From NCBI GenBank assembly GCA_029005335.1, contig JAQXFT010000112.1:1-8141 (forward strand): 8,141 nucleotides of DNA. The letters run 5' to 3'. This DNA is from Oscillospiraceae bacterium (lineage in GTDB: Bacteria > Bacillota > Clostridia > Oscillospirales > Ruminococcaceae). Positions 1-6,475 of this stretch are shown here, in pieces. The translations under genes were made by a program, and so were the position numbers. Below the pieces are notes generated by a model, which was not told the DNA's origin, ran no database searches, and saw only the letters and a program-made list of their open reading frames with translations. Position 1 is the stretch's first letter; every line of letters starts with the position of its first letter.

Positions 1-289
1 CGGAAAGCAGTATCAGGTTAAGGAAGGCGATGTTCTCTTTATCGAAAAAATTTCTGCTGAAGCTGATGAAACAGTTACTTTTGACAAAATCGTTGCAGTA
101 GGTGCTGAGGACGGTATCAAGGTTGGTACTCCTTACGTTGACGGTGCAACAGTTGAGGCTAAGGTTATCAAGAACGGCAAGGCTAAGAAGATTACTGTTT
201 TCACTTACAAGCCTAAGAAGGGCGAAAAGAAGAAGCAGGGTCACAGACAGCCATATACACAGGTAAGAATTGAAGCTGTTAAGGCTTGA
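1..289 (+). CDS. rplU: 50S ribosomal protein L21, 3' part (5' end outside window)
   Basis: This is the C-terminal 95 residues of bacterial ribosomal protein L21, a 23S rRNA-binding protein of the large subunit; the first complete codon is at position 2 and the stop is TGA at 287-289. The visible protein begins with GKQYQVKEGD, which matches the start of the L21 beta-barrel, so only about eight residues should be missing upstream. The family's C-terminal signature is present: a lysine-rich YKPKKGEKKKQGHRQPYTQ stretch followed by VRIEAV. Lysine is written almost entirely as AAG and Val/Ala/Gly mainly as GTT/GCT/GGT, unlike the downstream genes, which fits a very highly expressed gene. The order L21 - Prp - L27 is the standard Firmicutes arrangement. 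Identity is secure; the gene's start and its promoter or leader lie outside the window. Confidence 0.97.
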   Translation, partial: GKQYQVKEGDVLFIEKISAEADETVTFDKIVAVGAEDGIKVGTPYVDGATVEAKVIKNGKAKKITVFTYKPKKGEKKKQGHRQPYTQVRIEAVKA

Positions 290-291
290 TT

Positions 292-603
292 ATGATTCAT
301 GCAGTTTTTTACCGTCAGAACGGAAGTTTTTATGCTTTTGAAGTAAAAGGACACGCAGGATATGCTGAGAGCGGAAAAGATATTGTGTGTGCATCAGTTT
401 CTTCAGCAGTTCAGCTTACATTAAATTTGCTTTATGATTTCCATTGCGTGCCGAAAATCGGATTATTGGGAAATATTGTAAGATGTTTCACAAATGCTGA
501 ACGTGATATGGCAGATAAGATAATAAATCAGTTTTTTTGTCATCTTGATTCAATAGCAGAGGAATTTCCCAAAACAATTAAAATCACTATTTCGGAGGTG
601 TAA
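292..603 (+). CDS. prp: Ribosomal-processing cysteine protease Prp (YsxB family)
   Basis: Prp is a small cytoplasmic cysteine protease that, in Firmicutes, removes the N-terminal extension of ribosomal protein L27. The 103-residue product is the usual family size. The catalytic motif is visible as GHAGYAESGKDIVCASVSS, giving His21 and Cys33 as the likely catalytic pair with Asp30 beside them; this corresponds to the His/Cys pair described for the Staphylococcus aureus enzyme. I chose ATG at 292 because AAGG at 281-284 sits about 7 bases upstream. A TTG at 286, overlapping the rplU stop, would add two residues but leaves no room for a ribosome site. It lies between rplU and its substrate gene rpmA, only 3 bases before the latter, so the three are almost certainly co-transcribed and translationally linked. 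Family identity is clear; activity is inferred from the conserved residues. Confidence 0.95.
   Translation: MIHAVFYRQNGSFYAFEVKGHAGYAESGKDIVCASVSSAVQLTLNLLYDFHCVPKIGLLGNIVRCFTNAERDMADKIINQFFCHLDSIAEEFPKTIKITISEV
594..600 (+). promoter_or_regulatory. Ribosome binding site of rpmA inside the end of prp
   Basis: GGAGGTG is a near-perfect Shine-Dalgarno sequence, 6 bases before the rpmA ATG. It lies inside the last codons of prp (Glu-Val-stop), so ribosomes finishing prp pass over the rpmA initiation site. It fixes the rpmA start upstream of the cleavable extension. Confidence 0.85.
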
Positions 604-606
604 CCT

Positions 607-888
607 ATGATTAAAATCAGTATGCAGTTCTTTGCTCATAAAAAGGGCGTTGGTTCAACTAAGAACGGACGTGATTCCGAATCAAAAAGACTCGGAGTTA
701 AAAGAGCAGACGGACAGTTTGTAAAGGCTGGAAATATTATCGTACGTCAGCGTGGTACTCATATTCACCCTGGTGCAGGCGTTGGAATCGGTTCAGATGA
801 TACAATATTCGCTACAGTAAGCGGAAAGGTTAAGTTTGAACGTTACGGACGTGACCGCAAGAAGGTTTCTGTTTACACAGAACAGTAA
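607..888 (+). CDS. rpmA: 50S ribosomal protein L27, precursor with cleavable N-terminus
   Basis: L27 is a large-subunit protein whose N-terminal tail reaches toward the peptidyl-transferase centre and contacts tRNA. The 93-residue product carries the family core KKGVGSTKNGRDSESKRLG (residues 12-30), followed by RADGQFV and RQRGTHIHPG. In front is a nine-residue extension, MIKISMQFF, ending in the Gln-Phe-Phe site used by Prp in Firmicutes. Cleavage after Phe9 would expose Ala10-His-Lys-Lys, the functional N-terminus of mature L27, of 84 residues. The start is set by the strong ribosome site at 594-600. The gene directly follows prp and is followed within 14 bases by an intrinsic terminator. 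L27 identity is certain; cleavage is inferred from the motif and the adjacent protease, not shown here. Confidence 0.99.
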   Translation: MIKISMQFFAHKKGVGSTKNGRDSESKRLGVKRADGQFVKAGNIIVRQRGTHIHPGAGVGIGSDDTIFATVSGKVKFERYGRDRKKVSVYTEQ

Positions 889-901
889 CTTAAAATCACA
901 T

Positions 902-934
902 AATCCCGAGCGTTTAAGCTTGGGATTTTCTTTT
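902..934 (+). terminator. Intrinsic terminator between rpmA and obg
   Basis: AATCCCGAGC (902-911) pairs with GCTTGGGATT (918-927): ten pairs, one of them G-T, around a six-base loop GTTTAA. The stem runs directly into TTTTCTTTT, a good U-tract. It begins 14 bases after the rpmA stop and ends 32 bases before the obg start, so it should end or attenuate the ribosomal-protein transcript. No convincing promoter fits in the 32 bases that remain, so obg is probably reached by readthrough. Confidence 0.85.
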
Positions 935-966
935 ACGCATATCCGAAAGAAATATGAGGTGCGATA

Positions 967-2247
967 ATGTTTGTAGATAAAGCGAGAATAAAAATAAAGG
1001 CAGGAGACGGCGGGGACGGTGCAGTATCGTTTCACCGTGAAAAATATGTGGCTTCCGGAGGCCCTGACGGCGGAGACGGCGGAAAGGGCGGAGATGTAGT
1101 ATTCGTTGCTGATGATAACCTCTCAACGTTGCTTGACTTTCGCTATAAACGCAAGTATATAGCAGATAAGGGACAGAATGGCTCTTCGAGAAACTGTACC
1201 GGAAAAAATGCCGGAAATCTTATAATAAAAGTTCCGAGAGGAACAATTATCCGTGATTCCGAAACAGGAAGAATCATGGCGGATATGTCATCAGATGAGC
1301 CTAAAATTCTTGCCAGAGGCGGAAAAGGCGGTAAAGGAAATGCAAATTTTGCTACACCAACACGCCAGATTCCGAGATTTGCAAAGCCGGGATTTATGGG
1401 TGAGGAATTTGAAGTAACACTTGAATTAAAGCTCCTTGCCGATGTCGGACTTGTAGGATTTCCGAACGTAGGAAAATCAACGCTTATTTCCGTAGTAAGT
1501 GCAGCTAAGCCTAAGATTGCAAATTATCACTTTACAACTCTTATACCTGTTCTGGGACTTGTCAGAACAGCTCCGGAAAAATCATTTGTAATGGCAGATA
1601 TCCCCGGACTTATAGAGGGTGCAAGTGACGGAGTCGGTCTGGGACATGAATTTCTGAGACACGTTGAAAGATGCCGTCTTATAATTCATGTTCTTGATGT
1701 TTCGGGAATAGAGGGAAGAAATCCTGTTGACGATTTTAATATAATAAACCGTGAGCTTGAAAATTTCAGCGAGGATTTAATAAAATGCCCTCAGATAGTA
1801 GCTGCAAATAAATCTGACATGGCTTCTGCCGAACAGATTGAAACACTCCGCAGATATATCGAGGAAGAAAAAAATCTGCCGTTTTTCGTAATATCCGCAG
1901 CAACAACAAAGGGAACAGATGAACTTATGAAATATGTATCAGAAGTCCTTGATACGCTTCCGCCGATAAAGGAATTTGAAGCAGAGCCTGTTCCGCAGGC
2001 ACAGCTTGACGATATGCTCGGAGTAAATAAGAAATTTGAAGTTGAAGTTGAAGACGGAGTCTATTATGTTAATGCCGGCTGGCTTGAACCTGTTATGCGT
2101 ACAGTTGATATGGACGATTATTCATCATTGCAGTATTTCCAGCGTGTTCTGAGGAACAGCGGTATAATAGACAAGCTGGAGGAAATGGGCATAAATGAAG
2201 GAGATACAGTAAATCTTCTGGGCTTTGAATTTGACTATGTAAAATAA
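967..2247 (+). CDS. obg: GTPase Obg (ObgE/CgtA), 50S assembly GTPase
   Basis: Obg is an essential, slow GTPase that binds the 50S subunit late in assembly and links ribosome maturation to (p)ppGpp and growth control. The 426-residue product has all three domains of the Gram-positive form. The glycine-rich Obg fold covers about 1-158 (for example GPDGGDGGKGGD at 32-43). The G domain has G1 GFPNVGKS at 164-171, the G2 threonines at 190-191 in YHFTT, G3 DIPG at 211-214, G4 NKSD at 281-284 and G5 SAA at 310-312. The C-terminal OCT domain covers about 350-426. Nothing catalytic is missing. The ATG at 967 has AGGTG at 957-961, about 5 bases upstream. It lies behind the rpmA terminator and is followed 7 bases later by mrnC. 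Confidence 0.98.
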   Translation: MFVDKARIKIKAGDGGDGAVSFHREKYVASGGPDGGDGGKGGDVVFVADDNLSTLLDFRYKRKYIADKGQNGSSRNCTGKNAGNLIIKVPRGTIIRDSETGRIMADMSSDEPKILARGGKGGKGNANFATPTRQIPRFAKPGFMGEEFEVTLELKLLADVGLVGFPNVGKSTLISVVSAAKPKIANYHFTTLIPVLGLVRTAPEKSFVMADIPGLIEGASDGVGLGHEFLRHVERCRLIIHVLDVSGIEGRNPVDDFNIINRELENFSEDLIKCPQIVAANKSDMASAEQIETLRRYIEEEKNLPFFVISAATTKGTDELMKYVSEVLDTLPPIKEFEAEPVPQAQLDDMLGVNKKFEVEVEDGVYYVNAGWLEPVMRTVDMDDYSSLQYFQRVLRNSGIIDKLEEMGINEGDTVNLLGFEFDYVK

Positions 2248-2254
2248 CTGAAAT

Positions 2255-2662
2255 ATGAGGAAAATTTTAACACATCATGAAGCGAATCAGTACAGTCCGC
2301 TTTCGCTGGCGTTTCTGGGCGACAGTGTATATGATACTCTTGTAAGGCAAAAGCTTCTTATTCAGGCAAATATGCCGGTATCAAAGCTCCATGAGCTTAA
2401 AATAAAGATGGCGTGTGCTGAATATCAGTCACGGGCTTTTGATATTATAACTGAAAAACTGAGCGAATCCGAATTGCTGATACTGAAAAGAGGCAGAAAC
2501 GCCGTCGGAAATACAGTCCCCAGACATTCAAGCGTTACGGAATACCGCAAGGCAACGGCACTTGAATGTCTTTTCGGGTATCTTTATCTGACAGGCGAAG
2601 ATGAACGTATAAACGAACTTTTTGAATATATATCAGAAAATATCAAATCTGAACAGGAGTGA
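2255..2662 (+). CDS. mrnC: Mini-ribonuclease III (MrnC)
   Basis: Mini-III is an RNase III catalytic domain without the usual double-stranded-RNA-binding domain; in Bacillus subtilis it matures both ends of 23S rRNA, with L3 as cofactor. The 135-residue product is family-sized and stops after the nuclease domain. The signature LAFLGDSVYD carries Asp23, and YRKATALECLFGYLYL carries Glu104; these are the expected metal-binding acidic residues. The conserved KRGRNA segment is at 78-83. The ATG at 2255 begins 7 bases after the obg stop and has no recognisable Shine-Dalgarno sequence, so translation is probably coupled to obg. Its stop overlaps the ribosome site of the next gene. In B. subtilis this gene lies beside cysS, so its place behind obg is a lineage difference. 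Family assignment is strong; the 23S role is by homology. Confidence 0.96.
   Translation: MRKILTHHEANQYSPLSLAFLGDSVYDTLVRQKLLIQANMPVSKLHELKIKMACAEYQSRAFDIITEKLSESELLILKRGRNAVGNTVPRHSSVTEYRKATALECLFGYLYLTGEDERINELFEYISENIKSEQE
2655..2659 (+). promoter_or_regulatory. Ribosome binding site that sets the yebC start
   Basis: AGGAG lies 8 bases before ATG 2668 and overlaps the last codons of mrnC. It rules out the in-frame GTG at 2659, which would sit on the site itself. The protein therefore begins at Met-Ser-Gly-His-Ser-Lys-Trp, the usual YebC start. Confidence 0.8.
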
Positions 2663-2667
2663 AAAAA

Positions 2668-3399
2668 ATGTCAGGACATTCAAAATGGAATAACATCAAG
2701 AGGAAAAAAGAGGCTACCGATGCTGTAAAGGGAAAAATATTTACAAAAATCGGACGTGAAATAACAGTATGCGTTAAGGAGGGAGGCCCCGACCCGAATA
2801 ACAACAGCAAGCTCAGAGACCTTATCGCAAAAGCTAAGGCCAATAACGTTCCGAATGACAATATTGAACGTGTAATCAAAAAGGCTGCCGGCGACGGAGA
2901 TAAAAACAATTATGAAACCATGGTTTATGAGGGATACGGTCCTTCCGGAGTAGCTGTAATAGTTGAATGCCTTACAGACAACAAGAACAGAACAGCCGGT
3001 GAAGTACGTCATTATTTTGATAAATTCGGAGGAAATCTCGGCACAAGCGGTTGCGTTTCCTTTATGTTTTCAAACAAGGGCTTTGTAGTTCTTGAAAATA
3101 CCGGACTTGATGAGGATACCGTAATGGAGGACTGCTTTGAATTTGGCGGAGATGATTTGTCTGTAAATGATGAGACAGTAGAAATAGAATGTACTCCGGA
3201 AAACCTTCACGCTCTGAGAGAAGGACTTCTTTCAAAAGGCTACAAAATAATTTCAGCAGAAGCGGAAAAAGTTCCGGCAACGTATACAACTCTTGAAAAT
3301 GAGGACGACATCAAAAAAATGAATCTTCTTCTTGAACATCTTGAGGACAATGATGATGTTCAGAATGTATATCACAACTGGGATATGCCTGAGGAGTAA
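2668..3399 (+). CDS. yebC: YebC/PmpR (TACO1) family regulatory protein
   Basis: This is a 243-residue member of the YebC/PmpR/TACO1 family. Members have been described as DNA-binding transcriptional regulators, and more recently as ribosome-associated factors that relieve stalling, notably at proline runs; which applies here cannot be decided from sequence. The N-terminal signature MSGHSKWNNIKRKK, then KGKIFTKIGREI and the LRDLIAKAKANNVPNDNIER helix, match the YebC type I group rather than the shorter-leader YeeN/YebC2 type. The central VYEGYGPSGVAVIVE and the segment GGNLGTSGCVSFMF are also typical, and the acidic tail ends in HNWDMPEE. The start at ATG 2668 is fixed by AGGAG at 2655-2659. 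It sits 5 bases after mrnC and is the last gene before a strong terminator, within a ribosome-assembly operon, which fits a translational role. Confidence 0.96.
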   Translation: MSGHSKWNNIKRKKEATDAVKGKIFTKIGREITVCVKEGGPDPNNNSKLRDLIAKAKANNVPNDNIERVIKKAAGDGDKNNYETMVYEGYGPSGVAVIVECLTDNKNRTAGEVRHYFDKFGGNLGTSGCVSFMFSNKGFVVLENTGLDEDTVMEDCFEFGGDDLSVNDETVEIECTPENLHALREGLLSKGYKIISAEAEKVPATYTTLENEDDIKKMNLLLEHLEDNDDVQNVYHNWDMPEE

Positions 3400-3406
3400 T
3401 ATTAAA

Positions 3407-3437
3407 AGGCGGTTTTGTGAAAAACCGCCTGTTTTTT
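3407..3437. terminator. Bidirectional intrinsic terminator between converging genes
   Basis: AGGCGGTTTT (3407-3416) pairs perfectly with AAAACCGCCT (3421-3430) around a GTGA loop. On the plus strand it is followed by GTTTTTT, ending the yebC transcript 7 bases after its stop. On the minus strand the A-run at 3404-3407 reads as T's just after the stem, and the plus-strand T-run supplies A's that can extend it. The same element therefore probably ends the aminopeptidase transcript, whose stop codon (3437-3439) touches the hairpin's T-tract. Confidence 0.9.
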
Positions 3438-4843
3438 CAGGATTTTATGAATACTGAGAATGCTCTGTAAGCCATATATGTGTCAATTTTTGAAACGATT
3501 TCAAAAGGAGCGTGCATTGAAAGAACCGGTACACCTACATCAATTGTATCAATATTCAGATTAGCGATATAGGCTGCAACAGTGCCACCGCCCCCCATAT
3601 CAACCTTACCGAGTTCACCTGTCTGACAGATGACTTTTTCAGAGTCGAGAAGATTTCTTACAGTTCCGACAAATTCAGCAGAAGCATCAGAAGTACCTGA
3701 TTTTCCTCTTGCACCGGTATATTTTGTAACACATACACCCTTATTTATATATGCACAGTTATGACGTTCCATAACCTCCGGATATGTCGGGTCAAAGGCA
3801 GCATTTACGTCAGCAGACAGACATTGCGAAGCAGACATTACAGCCCTGCCATTCTGACCGAATTCAGCAGATAAATCCTCAATGAAGTATTTCAGATATG
3901 CTGAACATAATCCGGTATTTCCATCGCTTCCGGTTTCCTCCTTATCGGTGAGAACCGTAACAACCGTATGCTTTGGAATTTCATCACAATCAAGAGTAGC
4001 TCTGAAAGCAGTATAGGCACATACTCTGTCATCATGACCATATGAACCAATCATACTTCTGTCGAATCCGACATCTTTAGCCTTGAATGCCGGAACAGCT
4101 TCCAGCTCAGCCGAGATGAAATCCGGTTCAGTGATACCATACTTTTCAAACAGAATATTCAGGATATTAAGCTTTACAGCTTCACTTGTTTCGTCATCTT
4201 TGAAAGGTCTTGAGCCTATAATAATATTAAGGTCTTCGCCTCTGACACCATCGGAAAGAGTTCTCTTTGACTGCTCTGTAGCAAGGTGTGGGAGTAAATC
4301 CGTAACACAGAAAACGGGGTCGTTATCATCTTCGCCTATTCTGACAGTAACCTTTTCGCCGTCTGATTTTACTATAACACCATGGAGGGAAAGCGGAATA
4401 GTTGTCCACTGATATTTTTTCAGCCCTCCGTAATAGTGCGTTTTAAAGAGAGCTGTCTCAGTATCTTCATAAATGGGATTCTGTTTTAAATCGAGTCTGG
4501 GAGAGTCAATATGAGCTGCACAAAGTCTTATGCCTGTTTCAATAGGTTCAGAGCCTATAACAGCACATATGACAGCCTTATCCCTGTTGTTGATATAGAT
4601 TCTGTCACCTGTTCTGAGTCCTGAGCCGGCTTTGTATTCTCTGTATCCTTTTTTCTGAAGCTCCTCAACCATGGCTTTAACGGCTTCACGTTCAGTTTTA
4701 GCGATATCGAGAAATTTCTTGTAATCCTCTGCGAAGTCGTCGCACGCCTTTATTTCAGAATCATTCATTCTGTATACGGCATTTTTTTTCTGTGAAAACA
4801 GTTTTTCTTTAAGCTGTTCGGACAATTTTTTTTCTTCTGACAT
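3437..4843 (-). CDS. M18 family metalloaminopeptidase
   Basis: This is a 468-residue cytoplasmic zinc aminopeptidase of peptidase family M18 (aspartyl aminopeptidase-like; bacterial ApeA type by length). It removes N-terminal residues from short peptides during turnover; the preferred residue cannot be read from sequence. All expected metal and catalytic positions are visible. AAHIDSPRLD gives His111 and Asp113, and SYGHDDRV gives the bridging Asp271. DKEETGS gives Glu302 (general base) and Glu303, SADVNAAFDP gives Asp345, and SMHAPFEI gives His444. The N-terminus is lysine/glutamate-rich with no signal peptide or membrane segment. GGAGGT at 4851-4856 stands 7 bases before the ATG, a strong start. 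It is the last gene of the prfA - tsaC - coaE run, 17 bases after coaE, and its stop abuts the shared terminator. Family is sure; substrate is not. Confidence 0.95.
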   Translation of the reverse strand: MSEEKKLSEQLKEKLFSQKKNAVYRMNDSEIKACDDFAEDYKKFLDIAKTEREAVKAMVEELQKKGYREYKAGSGLRTGDRIYINNRDKAVICAVIGSEPIETGIRLCAAHIDSPRLDLKQNPIYEDTETALFKTHYYGGLKKYQWTTIPLSLHGVIVKSDGEKVTVRIGEDDNDPVFCVTDLLPHLATEQSKRTLSDGVRGEDLNIIIGSRPFKDDETSEAVKLNILNILFEKYGITEPDFISAELEAVPAFKAKDVGFDRSMIGSYGHDDRVCAYTAFRATLDCDEIPKHTVVTVLTDKEETGSDGNTGLCSAYLKYFIEDLSAEFGQNGRAVMSASQCLSADVNAAFDPTYPEVMERHNCAYINKGVCVTKYTGARGKSGTSDASAEFVGTVRNLLDSEKVICQTGELGKVDMGGGGTVAAYIANLNIDTIDVGVPVLSMHAPFEIVSKIDTYMAYRAFSVFIKS

Positions 4844-4860
4844 AAAAAAGACCTCCTGTT

Positions 4861-5457
4861 TTAAAGCGATTCCATAATTTTTGAAACCAGTCCGGAAGTA
4901 TCCGAAAGAGTTTTTTCAAGAGAATCGTTATTTTTTATATAATAATCTGAATTTCTTATAAAGAAATCCTGACTGTGCTGTGAATTGATTCTGTCAAGAG
5001 CCTGATTTTCGGTCAGACCGTCACGCCTGATAATGCGTTCTTTTCTTATATTCAAATCTGCGACAACAGAAATAATAATATCGCAGAGCTTATCTGCATT
5101 ACTTTCAAAAAGTGTCGGGGCATCAAGGAGTATGAATTTTTTCCCCTGACTGTAAAAGTATTCAATCTGATTTTTGATTTCAGCCGTAATTGCAGGATAC
5201 ATAATGCTGTTGAGCAGATTTAATTTTTCGCTGTCGCTGAAAACTATACTGCCGAGCTTTTTTCGGTTAAGAGTAGCATCGGGATTTATTATTTCAGAAC
5301 CGAAATTTTTCCGAAGTTCATTAAGGCAGGGAGTACCTTTTTCAACAACAATTCTTGCTATGGTATCAGCATTGATTACAGCGAAGCCATTTTGTTCAAA
5401 TACTTTTGAAACAGTGCTTTTTCCTGCACCTGTCTGACCTGTAAGACCTATAATCAT
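4861..5457 (-). CDS. coaE: Dephospho-CoA kinase
   Basis: CoaE carries out the last step of coenzyme A synthesis, ATP-dependent phosphorylation of the ribose 3'-hydroxyl of dephospho-CoA, in the cytoplasm. The 198-residue product is the usual length. The P-loop GQTGAGKST lies at 7-15, followed by NADTIAR with Asp31, the likely catalytic aspartate. LDAPTLFE (111-118) stands where the family has a PLLFE-like stretch, and RRDGLTENQALDRINSQ (144-160) is the lid region. The last motif, NSDYYIKNND (169-178), matches the usual ADY-I-N-G segment. The ATG at 5457 overlaps the tsaC stop in an ATGA arrangement, and GAGGT (plus-strand 5467-5471) lies inside the end of tsaC, 9 bases upstream. The gene is thus translationally coupled to tsaC. 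Identity is secure. Confidence 0.96.
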   Translation of the reverse strand: MIIGLTGQTGAGKSTVSKVFEQNGFAVINADTIARIVVEKGTPCLNELRKNFGSEIINPDATLNRKKLGSIVFSDSEKLNLLNSIMYPAITAEIKNQIEYFYSQGKKFILLDAPTLFESNADKLCDIIISVVADLNIRKERIIRRDGLTENQALDRINSQHSQDFFIRNSDYYIKNNDSLEKTLSDTSGLVSKIMESL

Positions 5458-6470
5458 AATCTTATTACCTCAAATCCTGCCGACCTTATAAGCCGGTTGT
5501 ATACGGCAAGCCCGACGCCTGTTTTTTCGGGAACTCTTACATATACTCTCTTTGCTCCGATATCGTCAAGCTCACGGAGCTTTGCAAAAATAAGGTGAGC
5601 CTGTTCGATACTGTCCGCACCGTATGGAATACAGTTATCCGGATTAAGTTTATCAGAATCCTCATCAAATACAAGATAGTATATTCCCTCGCCCTTATGA
5701 TTCTGTGCAAATAAGGCAAATTTATTTATATCGCCTTCAACCAGTGCAATATCTGCTGACGGAGAATAATGCTTATATTTCATTCCGGGAGAAGCAACCT
5801 TCTGATTATCCTTAACCCCCTCCAGTACAGCAGGGTCGATAATGACATTATCGCATACAGAGAGCAAATCCTCACGGGTAATAAATCCTGGGCGGAGTAT
5901 TCTGACAGTATTTTCATTTTCAAAGGAAATAACAGTAGATTCCACGCCGTAAAGGGATTCACCGCCGTCAATTATTGCAGGGATTTTACCATTCATATCA
6001 CGCATAACGTGCATAGCGGAAGTGGGGCTGGGATAGCCGGAGGTATTTGCAGACGGGGCGGCAACAGGCTTTCCGGAAAGCTCAATAAGCTTTCTTGCGG
6101 AGGGGTGCAGAGGAATCCTTATTCCGACAGTATCAAGTCCGCCCGATGTTACAGACGGAATTTTGTCATTTTTCGGAAGAACAAGAGTAATTGCACCGGG
6201 GCAGAATTTTTCAGCGACTCTGAAAGCGATTTCCGGAATATATTTCGTATATCTGACAGCTTCGGAGAAGTTGTGGAGATGAACTATAAGAGGATTGTCC
6301 GAAGGTCTGCCCTTAGCCTCAAAAATTTTTCTGACAGCGGAATCGTTTGTAGCATCAGCACCGAGACCGTAAACTGTTTCTGTAGGGAACGCAACTATTT
6401 CACCGTTTTTAATAAGTCCGGCTGAATATTTCAGACCGTATTCATCATCTTTAAGTAAAAGAGTATTCAT
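5454..6470 (-). CDS. tsaC: L-threonylcarbamoyladenylate synthase (Sua5/YwlC type, TsaC2)
   Basis: This enzyme joins threonine, bicarbonate and ATP into threonylcarbamoyl-AMP, the first step in making t6A37 on ANN-decoding tRNAs; TsaD and partners, not in this window, transfer the group. At 338 residues it is the long Sua5/YwlC form rather than the short TsaC. The YrdC domain spans about 10-200, with FPTETVYGLGADA (28-40), KGRPSDNPL (53-61) and KPVAAPSANTSG (134-145) forming the nucleotide and threonine pocket. The linker motif SPGMKYKHYSP (227-237) leads into the C-terminal Sua5 domain, which ends in YNRLIRSAGF. The ATG at 6470 is 5 bases after the prfA stop and has only a weak, distant AGGAA upstream, so translation is likely coupled to prfA. 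It overlaps coaE by 4 bases. Assignment is strong. Confidence 0.96.
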   Translation of the reverse strand: MNTLLLKDDEYGLKYSAGLIKNGEIVAFPTETVYGLGADATNDSAVRKIFEAKGRPSDNPLIVHLHNFSEAVRYTKYIPEIAFRVAEKFCPGAITLVLPKNDKIPSVTSGGLDTVGIRIPLHPSARKLIELSGKPVAAPSANTSGYPSPTSAMHVMRDMNGKIPAIIDGGESLYGVESTVISFENENTVRILRPGFITREDLLSVCDNVIIDPAVLEGVKDNQKVASPGMKYKHYSPSADIALVEGDINKFALFAQNHKGEGIYYLVFDEDSDKLNPDNCIPYGADSIEQAHLIFAKLRELDDIGAKRVYVRVPEKTGVGLAVYNRLIRSAGFEVIRL

Positions 6471-6475
6471 AGTTA

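Noticed and set aside
1190..1198. Unusual residues in the Obg GTPase motifs (YHFTT, NKSD)
   Set aside because: His before FTT also occurs in Bacillus subtilis Obg, and the third position of NKxD varies freely, so neither is remarkable.
2659..2667. Upstream GTG start for yebC adding Met-Lys-Lys
   Set aside because: The GTG overlaps the AGGAG ribosome site and the mrnC stop; family members begin at the Met-Ser/Ala-Gly-His-Ser-Lys-Trp position.
4083..4412. A plus-strand open frame of 109 codons opposite the aminopeptidase gene
   Set aside because: Antisense shadow of a conserved gene with very serine-rich, low-information translation.
5769..6425. A long plus-strand open frame of 218 codons opposite tsaC
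   Set aside because: It lies wholly antisense to a clear, conserved tsaC gene, its translation resembles no family, and its serine/arginine/asparagine-rich composition is what this reverse frame would give. No ribosome site was seen.
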